Source: Phaeobacter sp. CECT 5382 (GTDB lineage: Bacteria > Pseudomonadota > Alphaproteobacteria > Rhodobacterales > Rhodobacteraceae). From it: a stretch of 64,000 bases of DNA. Positions 18,657-27,699 of the stretch are shown piece by piece. The notes under the pieces were generated by a model. The model was not told the origin of the DNA. It was given only the letters and a program-made list of their open reading frames with translations, and searched no databases. A program made the translations under genes and the position numbers. Location: positions 62,001 to 126,000 of the forward strand of contig NZ_CYSG01000011.1 of assembly GCF_001457775.1 (NCBI RefSeq), written 5' to 3'. Each line of letters begins with the position of its first letter. The first letter of the stretch is position 1.

Positions 18657-19655
18657 ATGCAAACGCAACGAAAGCCGACCGAACCGTCCAAAGCTGTCGG
18701 TCAACCCAAAAGATATGTCTTTGTTCTGTTGAACAAATTCTCGATGCTCTCGTTTGCATCCGCAGTGGAATGCCTGCGTATTGCCAACCGGATGGCAGGC
18801 CGTGAAGTCTATTGCTGGACCCTATTGGGTGAAGCTGGCGAAAACGTGACCTGTTCTGCCGGCACCACCTTCGCTGTTGATAGCGAATTGGGGGATTTGC
18901 AGCGGGATGACACTATTCTGGTCTGCGCCGGCGTCGAGGTGCAAAGCGCCACGACCAAGAAACTTCTTGCCTGGCTGCGCCGCGAAGCACGCAAAGGTCT
19001 GACCGTCGGTGGGCTCTGCACGGCCTCCTACACCCTGGCCAAGGCCGGATTGCTGGACGGCAAACGCGCGACCATTCATTGGGAGAACATCGACAGTTTT
19101 GCCGAGGAGTTTGAAGACGTCACCCTGACAAAATCCGTTTTTGTAGTTGATAACAATCGCCTGTCCACTGCCGGCGGCACGTCATCCATCGATCTGATGC
19201 TCAAGTTGATTGCCAATGATCATGGCGAAGATCTGGCAAATTCGGTTGCAGATCAGCTGATCTATTCGTCTATTCGAACTGATCAGGATACCCAGAGGCT
19301 TTCGATTCCGACACGGATCGGGGTGCGCCATCCGAAGCTTTCGATGGTTATCCAGATGATGGAGGCCAACATCGAAGAGCCGATCAGCCCGTCGATACTG
19401 GCGCAGGATGTGGGCATGTCAACGCGCCAGCTGGAGCGTCTGTTCCGCCGCTACCTGAACCGCAGCCCAAAGCGCTACTATATGGAACTCCGTCTGCAAA
19501 AAGCACGAAACCTGTTGATGCAGACCGATATGAGCGTGATCAACGTGGCGCTGGCCTGCGGTTTTGCGTCGCCTTCGCATTTCTCCAAATGCTACCGGGC
19601 CCACTATGACACCACCCCTTACCGGGAACGCGGCAGCAAATCTGGAACATCGTGA
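18657..19655 (+). CDS. GlxA family AraC-type transcriptional regulator
   Basis: A 332-aa regulator with an N-terminal DJ-1/PfpI-like domain (residues 15-190, including VGGLCTASYTLAKAGLLDGKRATIHWEN, the pseudo-nucleophile Cys region) and a C-terminal AraC helix-turn-helix pair (SILAQDVGMSTRQLERLFRRYL and VALACGFASPSHFSKCYRAHY). Family members such as GlxA, CdhR and GbdR regulate catabolism of betaines, carnitine or arginine. The sensed compound cannot be read here. ATG 18657 is preceded by AAGGATG. No operon partner is seen, and DAHP synthase lies divergently upstream. Confidence 0.9.
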   Translation: MQTQRKPTEPSKAVGQPKRYVFVLLNKFSMLSFASAVECLRIANRMAGREVYCWTLLGEAGENVTCSAGTTFAVDSELGDLQRDDTILVCAGVEVQSATTKKLLAWLRREARKGLTVGGLCTASYTLAKAGLLDGKRATIHWENIDSFAEEFEDVTLTKSVFVVDNNRLSTAGGTSSIDLMLKLIANDHGEDLANSVADQLIYSSIRTDQDTQRLSIPTRIGVRHPKLSMVIQMMEANIEEPISPSILAQDVGMSTRQLERLFRRYLNRSPKRYYMELRLQKARNLLMQTDMSVINVALACGFASPSHFSKCYRAHYDTTPYRERGSKSGTS

Positions 19656-20274
19656 TTGAATCATGCAAACCGCAGCCCCCTTTCAGTGCGTATCTGGAGG
19701 GGGCTGTGGGCGGCCTTAGGAAGGCTATTCTCTGGAAATGCAGCGCTCATTTTCTAGTGCACACCTGGCAACAGGAGGCCTATATGGCCCAGATACCAAG
19801 CCAGGAAACCACGGCTGAATTCCCCCCATCAAAATTATAGAATCACGCCCACCTGATAATCAACTGCGCGTGCCCCCTTTGTGGTTCGCTGAGTGGTTCG
19901 CTGACAAAAAGCGGCTCAATCCAGTTCAAAATCGCCCTGAGCTCAAAAGTGGGTTGGTTTTCGACTGCTTTCGAGAGGACAATCTTGTCCCAGCAGGGCT
20001 TTCATGCCGCAAATTTCTGCCAATCAGCCTCTCGAATGCGGCAAACACTCATAAGATACATGGAAGACGCATGGAAAATGCCATTGCCTGCTTCCCCTGT
20101 GCCTCTCGAACCTGTAAATGCTCTGCCGCATTAGATCGGCCAGCTTGGCTGGTCCAACAACAGGGACAGGCCGCACAAAGGGCGCAGCTTCGGGCTAAGA
20201 GGACTTTTCTTTTTTAAGCTCCTTGCCTAGGGTCCAATATGAACATGCTTGTTCCAATAAATGGGAGATACCAG
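19656..20274. other. Gene-free interval between the GlxA regulator and the ABC importer
   Basis: About 620 bp without a supportable gene. It begins with an 8-bp inverted repeat (CAGCCCCC 19673-19680 and GGGGGCTG 19699-19706), possibly the end of the regulator transcript though no U-run follows. It then holds a perfect 12-bp tandem duplication (19881-19904). A 115-codon open frame (19870-20217) has no homology I recognise and atypical composition. The importer promoter should lie at the right end. Confidence 0.55.
19881..19904. repeat. Two perfect tandem copies of a 12-bp unit
   Basis: GTGGTTCGCTGA is repeated head-to-tail at 19881-19892 and 19893-19904 in non-coding DNA. Confidence 0.9.
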
Positions 20275-21468
20275 ATGAAAAAATTGATGATGGCCACAGC
20301 GGCCCTCGCCCTGACTGCTGGCACCGCCTATGCGGGTGGCCACGCCAAGGAAGTGAAACTCGGCGTTCTGTTCGGCTTTACCGGCCCGATTGAATCGCTG
20401 GCGCCCGCCATGGCATCCGGTGCCGAGCTGGCAATGGAAGAAGTCACCAAATCCGGCAAGCTGCTGGACAGTGCAACCGTGACACCGGTGCGTGCCGACA
20501 CCGGCTGTATCGATAACGGTCTGGCCGTTGCCAATGGTGAAAAGCTGATCGCAGAAGGCGTCAACGGTATCGTTGGTGGTGACTGCTCCGGTGTGACCGG
20601 TGCTATCCTGCAAAACGTCGCCATTCCAAACGGCATGGTCATGGTGTCCCCTTCGGCCACCTCGCCTGGTCTGTCCACTATGGAAGACAATGGCCTGTTC
20701 TTCCGCACCTCGCCTTCTGACGCGCGTGAAGGTCAGGTCATGGCAGAGATCCTGAAAGAGCATGACGTTCAGTCGATCGCCCTGACCTATACCAACAACG
20801 ATTTCGGCAAGGGTTTGGCGGATGCGATCAAGACCTCGTTTGAGGCCCTGGGTGGTGAAATCACCATCGTTGCTGCGCACGAAGATGGCAAAGGCGACTA
20901 TTCTGCTGAGGTTGCATCCCTGGCATCCGCCGGTGGTGATATCCTGGTTGTTGCCGGCTATCTCGATCAGGGCGGTCTGGGCATCATCCAGTCCTCGCTC
21001 GACTCCGGTGCCTTCGACACCTTCGGTCTGCCCGGTGGCATGATCGGTGACAGCCTGCCAAAAAATGTTGGTCCTGACCTGAATGGCTCTTACGGCCAGA
21101 TCGCCGGTTCCGACAGCAAAGGTGCTGAAATCTTCGCGGCTCAGGCCAAAGAGCTCGGCTTTGACGGCACGTCTGCCTATGCGTCTGAATCTTATGACGC
21201 TGCTGCGCTGATCATGCTGGCGATGCAGGCTGCAAACTCCAAAGATCCAGCCGACTATGGCGCCAAGATCATGGATGTTGCCAACACACCAGGCGAAGAA
21301 ATCAACCCGGGTGAACTCGGCAAAGCGCTGGAGATCCTCGCGGCTGGTGGCGACATCAACTATCAGGGTGCCACTGGCGTTGAGCTGATTGGCCCCGGTG
21401 AAAGCGCTGGTTCCTACCGTGAAATCGAAGTCAAGGATGGCGCCAACGTCACTGTACGTTTCCGCTGA
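20275..21468 (+). CDS. Branched-chain amino acid/amide ABC transporter substrate-binding protein
   Basis: Periplasmic binding protein of 397 aa (type 1 fold, LivJ/AmiC-like). A Sec signal peptide covers residues 1 to about 19 (MKKLMMATAALALTAGTAYA). The mature protein opens KLGVLFGFTGPIESLAP, the usual ligand-pocket strand. SPSATSPGLS and FFRTSPSDAREGQVMAE correspond to the second pocket. The ATG at 20275 has GGGAGAT upstream. An in-frame ATG at 20239 would bury the signal peptide. It heads a five-gene import operon. The ligand may be branched-chain amino acids or other amino acids/amides. Confidence 0.93.
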   Translation: MKKLMMATAALALTAGTAYAGGHAKEVKLGVLFGFTGPIESLAPAMASGAELAMEEVTKSGKLLDSATVTPVRADTGCIDNGLAVANGEKLIAEGVNGIVGGDCSGVTGAILQNVAIPNGMVMVSPSATSPGLSTMEDNGLFFRTSPSDAREGQVMAEILKEHDVQSIALTYTNNDFGKGLADAIKTSFEALGGEITIVAAHEDGKGDYSAEVASLASAGGDILVVAGYLDQGGLGIIQSSLDSGAFDTFGLPGGMIGDSLPKNVGPDLNGSYGQIAGSDSKGAEIFAAQAKELGFDGTSAYASESYDAAALIMLAMQAANSKDPADYGAKIMDVANTPGEEINPGELGKALEILAAGGDINYQGATGVELIGPGESAGSYREIEVKDGANVTVRFR

Positions 21469-21567
21469 TCTCACTCATTTGAGATCTATCTAGTAACGAC
21501 CAGCCCGGGTAACCCCCGGGCTGTTCCAAATTTAAAAGCCGCAAAATAGTGGCAGGGGATAAATGAT

Positions 21568-22353
21568 ATGATCGTCGTCGAGGACTTGCACAAGCACTTC
21601 GGCGGGTTCCACGCGGTTGACGGCGCCTCGCTCGAAATCGCCAAGGGCTCCATAACCGGTTTAATCGGGCCAAATGGCGCGGGAAAAACTACTCTTTTCA
21701 ATGTGATCGCAGGTGTTCTTCCACCCACCTCCGGGCGGGTTACCATGGATGGTGAAGACATCACCGGCCTGCCCCCACATGAGCTGTTTCACAAAGGGCT
21801 GTTGCGCACCTTCCAGATTGCACATGAGTTTTCATCTATGACCTGCCGCGAGAACCTGATGATGGTGCCCGGCGCGCAGTCGGGGGAAAGCCTGTGGAAC
21901 ACGTGGTTTGGCCGCAAGCGCATCGCCGACGAGGAGCGCGCTCTGCGCGCCAAGGCCGATGAGGTGTTGGAGTTCCTGACCATTAGCCACATCGCCGATT
22001 TGCGGGCTGGCGAAGTTTCTGGCGGACAGAAAAAACTGCTGGAACTGGGCCGCACCATGATGGTGGATGCCAAGATCGTCTTTCTGGACGAGGTCGGTGC
22101 CGGGGTGAACCGGACCCTGCTCTATACCATTGCCGATGCGATCAAGCGCCTGAACGAAGAGCGTGGCTATACCTTTGTGGTGATCGAACACGACATGGAG
22201 TTCATTGGACGCCTCTGTGACCCGGTGATCTGTATGGCAGAGGGTAAGAAGCTGGCTGAAGGCACCCTTGATGAGATCAAAGCCAATGAACAGGTTATTG
22301 AAGCCTATCTTGGTACCGGTTTGAAAAACAAAGACAAGTTGGAGAAATCCTGA
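21568..22353 (+). CDS. livG: Branched-chain amino acid ABC transporter ATPase LivG
   Basis: First ATPase of the importer, 261 aa. Walker A GPNGAGKTT, signature EVSGGQKKLLELGRTMM, Walker B IVFLDEVGAGVN, and switch His in VVIEHDMEFI. The C-terminal GLKNKDKLEKS extension after YLGTG is slightly longer than usual. It lies 99 bp after the binding-protein gene and 90 bp before livF. GGGGAT precedes the ATG. Confidence 0.95.
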   Translation: MIVVEDLHKHFGGFHAVDGASLEIAKGSITGLIGPNGAGKTTLFNVIAGVLPPTSGRVTMDGEDITGLPPHELFHKGLLRTFQIAHEFSSMTCRENLMMVPGAQSGESLWNTWFGRKRIADEERALRAKADEVLEFLTISHIADLRAGEVSGGQKKLLELGRTMMVDAKIVFLDEVGAGVNRTLLYTIADAIKRLNEERGYTFVVIEHDMEFIGRLCDPVICMAEGKKLAEGTLDEIKANEQVIEAYLGTGLKNKDKLEKS

Positions 22354-22374
22354 TGGGTGTGCATGCTGAGGATT

Positions 22375-22436
22375 GGGGCTCTGCCCCCGCCGCTACGCGG
22401 CTCCCCCGGAATATTTCCAGAAAGATGAAGGAGGGA
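22375..22436 (+). repeat. GC-rich double-hairpin element between livG and livF
   Basis: GGGGC-TCT-GCCCC (22375-22387) and CCGC-TAC-GCGG (22390-22400) form two adjacent short hairpins, followed by CCCCCGGAATATTTCC and an A/G-rich stretch. Intergenic elements of this shape are, as far as I recall, common in Roseobacter-group genomes. No second copy is seen in this window. In the liv mRNA it would lie between two cistrons and may affect processing. Confidence 0.5.
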
Positions 22437-22443
22437 GGCGCGC

Positions 22444-23157
22444 ATGTCTGAACCCTTTTTGATTGGTGACAGCATGACAGGTGGATACGGCAAGGGGCCG
22501 GACATTCTGCATGACTGTACCATAGCCGTGAACCCCGGCGAGATTGCCGTAATCGTTGGCCCAAACGGGGCTGGCAAATCCACCGCCATGAAGGCCGTCT
22601 TTGGTATGTTGAACGTGCGATCCGGAACAGTGCGGCTGGGCGGTGAAGACATCACCAGCCTGTCCCCGCAGGACCGGGTGATCAAGGGCATGGGCTTTGT
22701 GCCGCAAACCAGCAATATCTTCACCTCGATGACGGTGGAAGAGAACCTGGAGATGGGGGCGTTTATTCGCACCGATGATATTTCGGAGACCATGGAGCAG
22801 GTCTATGAGCTGTTTCCTATCTTGCGCGACAAGCGCGCGCAGCCGGCAGGGGAATTGTCAGGTGGTCAACGTCAGCAGGTGGCCGTGGGCCGCGCGCTGA
22901 TGACCAAACCCAAGGTGCTGATGCTGGATGAACCCACCGCAGGGGTTTCCCCCATCGTGATGGATGAGCTGTTTGACCGCATTATCGAGGTGGCCCGCAC
23001 CGGCTTGCCGATCCTGATGGTTGAGCAAAATGCCAAGCAAGCGCTTGAGATCGCAGACAAAGGCTATGTCCTTGTGCAGGGGCGCAATGCCTATACCGGC
23101 ACCGGACAAGAGCTGCTGGCTGATCCCGAAGTCCGCAAATCTTTTCTGGGGGGCTGA
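22444..23157 (+). CDS. livF: Branched-chain amino acid ABC transporter ATPase LivF
   Basis: Second ATPase, 237 aa. Walker A GPNGAGKST, signature ELSGGQRQQVAVGRALM, Walker B VLMLDEPTAGVSP, switch His replaced by Gln in LMVEQNAKQAL as is normal for LivF. The C-terminus LLADPEVRKSFLGG is typical. It is followed after 3 bp by livH. Confidence 0.96.
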   Translation: MSEPFLIGDSMTGGYGKGPDILHDCTIAVNPGEIAVIVGPNGAGKSTAMKAVFGMLNVRSGTVRLGGEDITSLSPQDRVIKGMGFVPQTSNIFTSMTVEENLEMGAFIRTDDISETMEQVYELFPILRDKRAQPAGELSGGQRQQVAVGRALMTKPKVLMLDEPTAGVSPIVMDELFDRIIEVARTGLPILMVEQNAKQALEIADKGYVLVQGRNAYTGTGQELLADPEVRKSFLGG

Positions 23158-23160
23158 TCG

Positions 23161-24171
23161 ATGGATTTTCTTAACGCCATTGTGGCGCTTACCAACTTTG
23201 TGATGATCCCCGCCGTGGCCTACGGCAGCCAACTGGCGTTGGGTGCACTTGGGGTGACGCTGATCTACAGTATCCTGCGATTTTCGAACTTTGCTCATGG
23301 TGACACCATGGCATTTGGCACCATGATGACCATTCTGGTGACCTGGCTGTTTCAGTCCTGGGGTATTAACCTCGGACCATTGCCAACAGCGCTGCTCGCC
23401 CTGCCCTTTGGCATTCTGGCCACAATGGCGCTAGTTCTGGTCACGGATCGCACCGTCTATCGCTTTTACCGCGACCAAAAGGCCAAACCGGTTGTCTTTG
23501 TCATGGTCTCGCTTGGCGTGATGTTCATGATGAACGGGCTTGTGCGCTTTATCATCGGGCCCGGTGATCAGCGCTTTGCCGATGGCGAACGGTTTATCAT
23601 CAAGGCGCGTGCCTTTAAGGAAATGACGGGCCTGCGCGAGGGCCTCGCGATCAAAACCACCCAAGGCATCACCGTGGTGACTGCCATTGTGGTCGTGGCG
23701 CTGTTGTTCTGGTTCCTCAACAAGACCCGCACCGGTAAATCCATGCGCGCCTATTCCGACAATGAAGATCTGGCGCTGCTATCCGGTATCAACCCGGAAC
23801 GCGTGGTGATGTACACTTGGCTGATCGTCGCCACTTTGGCGACCATAGCCGGGGTGCTCTATGGGCTCGACAAAAGCTTCAAGCCTTTCACCTATTTCCA
23901 GCTGCTGTTGCCGATCTTTGCCTCTGCCATTGTTGGTGGTCTGGGTAGTCCCCAGGGCGCCATCGCAGGTGGGTTTATCATCGCCTTTTCCGAAGTGACC
24001 ATAACCTATGCCTGGAAAAAGGTGCTGCGCTATCTGATGCCGGACAATCTGGATCCGGACGGGTTGGTGCAACTGCTTAGTACGGACTATAAATTCGCGG
24101 TTTCCTTTGCGATCCTTATCATTGTCCTTCTGTTCAAGCCTACAGGGCTCTTCAAAGGGAAATCGGTATGA
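23161..24171 (+). CDS. livH: Branched-chain amino acid ABC transporter permease LivH
   Basis: Inner-membrane permease of 336 aa with about eight hydrophobic segments. LivH features include LGVTLIYSILRFSNFAHGDTM near residue 45 and the late ASAIVGGLGSPQGAIAGGFIIAFSE. It forms the channel with LivM. Its stop overlaps the livM start (ATGA), so translation is probably coupled. Confidence 0.95.
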   Translation: MDFLNAIVALTNFVMIPAVAYGSQLALGALGVTLIYSILRFSNFAHGDTMAFGTMMTILVTWLFQSWGINLGPLPTALLALPFGILATMALVLVTDRTVYRFYRDQKAKPVVFVMVSLGVMFMMNGLVRFIIGPGDQRFADGERFIIKARAFKEMTGLREGLAIKTTQGITVVTAIVVVALLFWFLNKTRTGKSMRAYSDNEDLALLSGINPERVVMYTWLIVATLATIAGVLYGLDKSFKPFTYFQLLLPIFASAIVGGLGSPQGAIAGGFIIAFSEVTITYAWKKVLRYLMPDNLDPDGLVQLLSTDYKFAVSFAILIIVLLFKPTGLFKGKSV

Positions 24172-25490
24172 CTGACACCATGAAACACAGCCTGATGTTT
24201 GTCGCTGTCGGCACGCTGATCCTGCTCGAAGGCCTCACCAACTGGAGCTTTTTCTCAGGGTCCTGGAACTCTTCACTGGTCATCCTCAACATGGGATTGA
24301 TTTCCGCCATCATGGCCCTCGGCGTGAACCTGCAATGGGGTTTTGCCGGCTTGTTCAACGTCGGCATCATGGGCTTTACCGCCCTGGGTGGACTGGCCGT
24401 GGTTTTGACCGCCACGCCCCCTACACCTGGCGCCTGGAGCGCTGGTGGTCCGGGTGTCATCATGGCTATGGTCATGGGCGCGCTGACGGTTGTATCGGCC
24501 GTAGCCGTAACCCGAATGCTGCCCAAAGGGCGCATGCGTGGTCTGCTGATGCTGGCCATTCTTATCATCGGTTTCGTAATTTACCGAGCCCTGTTTGACC
24601 CCGCGATCGGCGCGATCGAGGCGATTAATCCTGCGATCAGCGGCAATATTGGTGGTCTTGGCTGGCCGGTTATCTTGTCCTGGCCTGTTGGCGGGCTGTT
24701 GGCCGCCGGGGCTGCTTGGTTGATTGGCAAAACAGCACTTGGCCTGCGGTCGGACTATCTGGCCATTGCAACGCTGGGGATTGCCGAGATCATCATCGCC
24801 ATCCTCAAGAACGAAGACTGGCTGTCGCGCGGTGTGAAAAACGTCGTCGGCCTGCCACGGCCTTTGCCTTTTGAGGTTGATCTGCAGAATGATCCAGCCT
24901 TTGTGGAGCGCGCAGCAGGGATTGGCCTGGATCCGGTTCTGGCCTCCACGCTCTATGTGAAACTGGGCTATGCGGTTTTGTTTTCTGTTGTTCTGCTTGC
25001 GCTGTTGTGGATGGCACAGATGGCATTGAAAAGCCCTTGGGGCCGAATGATGCGTGCCATTCGTGACAATGAGGTTGCCGCACAGGCCATGGGCAAAAAC
25101 GTCACCAAGCGCCATTTGCAGATTTTTGTTCTTGGCTCTGCCATCTGTGGCATTGCCGGTGCGATGATGACCACATTGGACGGACAGCTCACGCCAGGGA
25201 CCTATAACCCCTTGCGGTTCACCTTCCTGATCTGGGTGATGGTGATCGTAGGCGGGTCTGGAAACAACTTTGGCTCAGTGCTGGGTGGTTTCCTGATCTG
25301 GTTTCTCTGGATCAAGGTTGAGCCGATGAGCCTGGAGCTGATTGGCCTGCTGACATCCGGCATGGGCGAAGACAGCTTTTTGCGTGGACACCTGATGGAA
25401 AATGCCGCCCACATGCGCCTGTTCACCATGGGTCTTATCCTGTTGCTGGTTTTGCGGTTTAGCCCGCGCGGGCTAATACCCGAAAAGTAA
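24168..25490 (+). CDS. livM: Branched-chain amino acid ABC transporter permease LivM
   Basis: Second permease, 440 aa, with about ten membrane segments. LivM signatures are LQWGFAGLFNVGIMGFTALGG, then LRSDYLAIATLGIAEIIIAILKNEDWLSRG, and GRMMRAIRDNEVAAQAMGKNVTKRHLQIF. It is longer than the E. coli protein's core because of an extra hydrophobic region at residues 95-165. It is the last gene of the importer operon, ending 20 bp before a terminator. Confidence 0.95.
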   Translation: MTDTMKHSLMFVAVGTLILLEGLTNWSFFSGSWNSSLVILNMGLISAIMALGVNLQWGFAGLFNVGIMGFTALGGLAVVLTATPPTPGAWSAGGPGVIMAMVMGALTVVSAVAVTRMLPKGRMRGLLMLAILIIGFVIYRALFDPAIGAIEAINPAISGNIGGLGWPVILSWPVGGLLAAGAAWLIGKTALGLRSDYLAIATLGIAEIIIAILKNEDWLSRGVKNVVGLPRPLPFEVDLQNDPAFVERAAGIGLDPVLASTLYVKLGYAVLFSVVLLALLWMAQMALKSPWGRMMRAIRDNEVAAQAMGKNVTKRHLQIFVLGSAICGIAGAMMTTLDGQLTPGTYNPLRFTFLIWVMVIVGGSGNNFGSVLGGFLIWFLWIKVEPMSLELIGLLTSGMGEDSFLRGHLMENAAHMRLFTMGLILLLVLRFSPRGLIPEK

Positions 25491-25510
25491 AACTCTGCAG
25501 TATCGCAAAG

Positions 25511-25548
25511 AAAAACGCCGCCCCAGTGATGAGGCGGCGTTTTTGTTT
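25511..25548. terminator. Strong bidirectional terminator between livM and the HerA-like gene
   Basis: AAACGCCGCC (25513-25522) and GGCGGCGTTT (25533-25542) form a 10-bp stem, flanked by A5 on the left and T/G-rich TTTTTGTTTT on the right. It can serve both convergent genes. Confidence 0.9.
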
Positions 25549-25564
25549 TGTCGCAGGCCTGAGG

Positions 25565-27109
25565 TTAGCGCCCCTTGAACAATCCCCCCAGAATGCCGCG
25601 CACGATACGCCGTCCGGTGGTGCCTTTCAGCTCTTTGATCACCGCTTCGGACATGGCCGAGGCGAAGCTTTCCTTAGGGCGATGGCGGCGCGATGAAGAC
25701 CGTGGGATGCGAGAGCCGGAATAGCGCCGTGCCGCGTTAAATTCGCGGGCCATGGGTTCGGGCGCCTCCTCTGCTGCCTGCTCGGCGGTTTCGGCTTCCT
25801 GGGCTGCTGCTTCGGCACGCTTGGACAGAATTTCATATGCCGAATGGCGATCCAGGGGTTTGTCGTATTTTCCAGCCATATCAGAGCGTTTTAGAAACTC
25901 TGCCCGCTCGGCCTTGGTGATCGGCCCCAGCTGACTGCTGGGCGGACGGATCAAAGTGCGTTCCACAATGCCGGGCACTCCTTTTTTCTGCAACATTGAG
26001 GTGACGGCTTCGCCCACTCCAACCTCACGAATGGCATCGGATGTCGAAAATCGCGGATTTTCTCGGTAGGTCTCTGCGGCGAGCTTAAGGTTCTTGCGAT
26101 CCTTGGCAGTAAAAGCGCGCAGCGCATGCTGGATACGGTTGCCGAGCTGGCCCAGAATATCCTCGGGCACATCAGCCGGGTTTTGCGTGATGAAATAGAT
26201 CCCAACCCCTTTGGAGCGGATCAGACGCGCCACCTGTTCTACCTTGTCGACCAGAACCTTTGGGGCATCATCAAACAGCAGGTGTGCTTCGTCAAAAAAG
26301 AACACCAGTTTGGGTTTGTCCGGATCCCCAACTTCGGGCAATTCTTCAAACAGCTCGCTAAGCAGCCAAAGCAGAAAGGTTGCATAGAGCTTTGGCGAGG
26401 CCATCAACTTATCCGAGGCCAGAATATTAACCATGCCACGCCCCTGGGCATCCCGACGCATCAGGTCAGACAGCTCCAGCGCGGGTTCGCCAAACAGATC
26501 GGCAGCCCCCTGATTTTCCAATACCAGAAGGCGGCGCTGGATAGCTCCAACAGAGGCCGGCGAGACATTGCCATAGCGCAGCGACAGCTCGCCCCGGTTT
26601 TCACCAATCCACACCAAAAGCGACTGCAGATCTTTCAGATCCAGCAGTGGCAGGGCCTGTTCGTCGGCAAGGCGAAAGGCGATATTCAGAATGCCTTCTT
26701 GTGCCTCGCTCAGCTCCAGCAATTGTGACAACAACAGCGGTCCCATTTCCGCGACCGTGGTTCGTACTGGGTGGCCCTGTTCACCAAACAAATCCCAAAA
26801 GGTGACTGGGCAGTCATGATAACTATAGCTACCAAAACCGATCTTTTCGGCACGGCTGGCAAATGCCTCGTGCAGCTTGTGCGCCGAGCTGCCTGCCTTG
26901 GCCAGCCCTGAAAGATCGCCTTTGACATCCGCCATGATCACGGGAACACCAGCCTGCGAGAAGCTTTCCGCGAGGATCTGCAATGTCACCGTTTTGCCAG
27001 TTCCTGTCGCACCGGCAATCAGGCCGTGGCGGTTGGCATATTTAAAGCTGAGTTCTTGCGCCTGCCCGTAGTCTTCGCCGCCGCCGCCAATGAAAATCTT
27101 ATCCGTCAT
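25565..27109 (-). CDS. HerA-like ATPase, DUF853 family (YjgR-like)
   Basis: Cytoplasmic P-loop ATPase of 514 aa. It begins with a short strand (KIFIGGG) and contains Walker A GATGTGKT at about residues 33-40, Walker [14 protein letters not shown] near 270, and [28 protein letters not shown] containing the sensor and arginine-finger region. These are features of the DUF853 branch of the HerA/FtsK superfamily (E. coli YjgR), whose role is not established. The segment at 425-480 is Ala/Glu- then Arg/Ser-rich and likely disordered. It is monocistronic. Its upstream DNA starts with the 12-bp doublet repeat at 27122. Confidence 0.88.
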   Translation of the reverse strand: MTDKIFIGGGGEDYGQAQELSFKYANRHGLIAGATGTGKTVTLQILAESFSQAGVPVIMADVKGDLSGLAKAGSSAHKLHEAFASRAEKIGFGSYSYHDCPVTFWDLFGEQGHPVRTTVAEMGPLLLSQLLELSEAQEGILNIAFRLADEQALPLLDLKDLQSLLVWIGENRGELSLRYGNVSPASVGAIQRRLLVLENQGAADLFGEPALELSDLMRRDAQGRGMVNILASDKLMASPKLYATFLLWLLSELFEELPEVGDPDKPKLVFFFDEAHLLFDDAPKVLVDKVEQVARLIRSKGVGIYFITQNPADVPEDILGQLGNRIQHALRAFTAKDRKNLKLAAETYRENPRFSTSDAIREVGVGEAVTSMLQKKGVPGIVERTLIRPPSSQLGPITKAERAEFLKRSDMAGKYDKPLDRHSAYEILSKRAEAAAQEAETAEQAAEEAPEPMAREFNAARRYSGSRIPRSSSRRHRPKESFASAMSEAVIKELKGTTGRRIVRGILGGLFKGR

Positions 27110-27121
27110 TTTGATCCCTTG

Positions 27122-27146
27122 TTCTGTGTCGGATTCTGTGTCCGAA
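27122..27146 (+). repeat. 12-bp tandem doublet, copy A
   Basis: TTCTGTGTCGGA followed by TTCTGTGTCCGA (11 of 12 identical) and a closing A. The 25-bp sequence matches the reverse complement of 52748-52772 at 24 of 25 positions. It lies 12 bp upstream of the HerA-like start codon, in the leader of that gene. Confidence 0.85.
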
Positions 27147-27304
27147 TTCTAAGTTCGGCCCTTTTCTCTGATCTTGGTCCCAGCCGACCGGTGCTACTCC
27201 CGGCATATTACTCTGCCACCGCAAGGGGGCAACCACCGCGCTGGAGGGGCTAAAGACAGCACTTTTCTTGAACATACATCGTTAACCTCTTTGTGCGATA
27301 TACA

Positions 27305-27389
27305 TAAGTGCCCGCCCTCTCATTACGGAGGTGTCGGCGGGCATTTCCTCCCTGTCAGACTGGCCGTGCCTTGGGCACGGCCTTTTTTT
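27305..27389 (+). ncRNA. Candidate small RNA A
   Basis: A roughly 80-nt unit with no reading frame. The 5' hairpin has TGCCCGCC (27309-27316) paired with GGCGGGCA (27336-27343), with CCTC/GAGG inside. Next comes an unpaired TTTCCTCCCTGTC (anti-Shine-Dalgarno-like CCUCCC), then a perfect 9-bp terminator stem (27362-27370 with 27374-27382) and T7. The shape resembles Hfq-type sRNAs. No promoter of good quality is seen, and no Rfam family was recognised. Confidence 0.4.
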
Positions 27390-27527
27390 GTGCGCTGATA
27401 CTTCTGTAAAAGCCGGTCTACAGCCCAAAATTTCTACAAATAGAAATGAATGCCGTGCGTGTGACGCGCAAAATGCTCCGAATAACCAGGAAAGCGGCCA
27501 AGTGTCACATTTTTTTGTTATTGCTTG

Positions 27528-27556
27528 TTGACCAACGCACGACCCTTTCGTACCTT
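27528..27556 (+). promoter_or_regulatory. Possible promoter for small RNA B
   Basis: TTGACC (27528-27533) stands exactly 17 bp before TACCTT (27551-27556). The -35 is five of six to consensus and the -10 is poor (3 of 6). Transcription would begin near 27563. Confidence 0.35.
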
Positions 27557-27562
27557 CCTTCT

Positions 27563-27636
27563 CAATAACTAAGTCGGCCAGTCCGACGGGGAGAAACGAC
27601 ACAGAAAAGGAAACCTCCGGGTTTCCTTTTTTGCTT
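27563..27636 (+). ncRNA. Candidate small RNA B (or ialB leader with terminator)
   Basis: A unit of about 70 nt: hairpin GTCGG-CCAGT-CCGAC (27573-27587), a purine-rich unpaired stretch GGGGAGAAACGACACAG, and an 11-bp terminator stem (27605-27615 with 27620-27630, loop TCCG) running into T6. It could be an independent sRNA or the attenuated 5' leader of ialB, whose ATG is 129 bp further on. A separate perfect -10 for ialB lies downstream of this terminator, which favours an independent RNA. Confidence 0.4.
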
Positions 27637-27693
27637 TTATACCAAGGATTTCTATTCTGGCGGATCGGATCAACAATTCCCCGCCGATCGCGG

Positions 27694-27699
27694 TATAAT
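27694..27699 (+). promoter_or_regulatory. Likely -10 box of ialB
   Basis: A perfect TATAAT lies 66 bp upstream of the ialB ATG. No good -35 is found at 17 bp (CAACAA). Confidence 0.45.

Noticed and set aside
19870-20217. 115-codon open frame in the gap before the ABC importer
   Set aside because: No homology, no ribosome site, Cys/Trp-rich composition, and it starts inside a tandem duplication.
20227-21474. Long minus-strand open frame of 415 codons
   Set aside because: It is antisense to the ABC transporter binding protein, which has clear homology, a signal peptide and a ribosome site.
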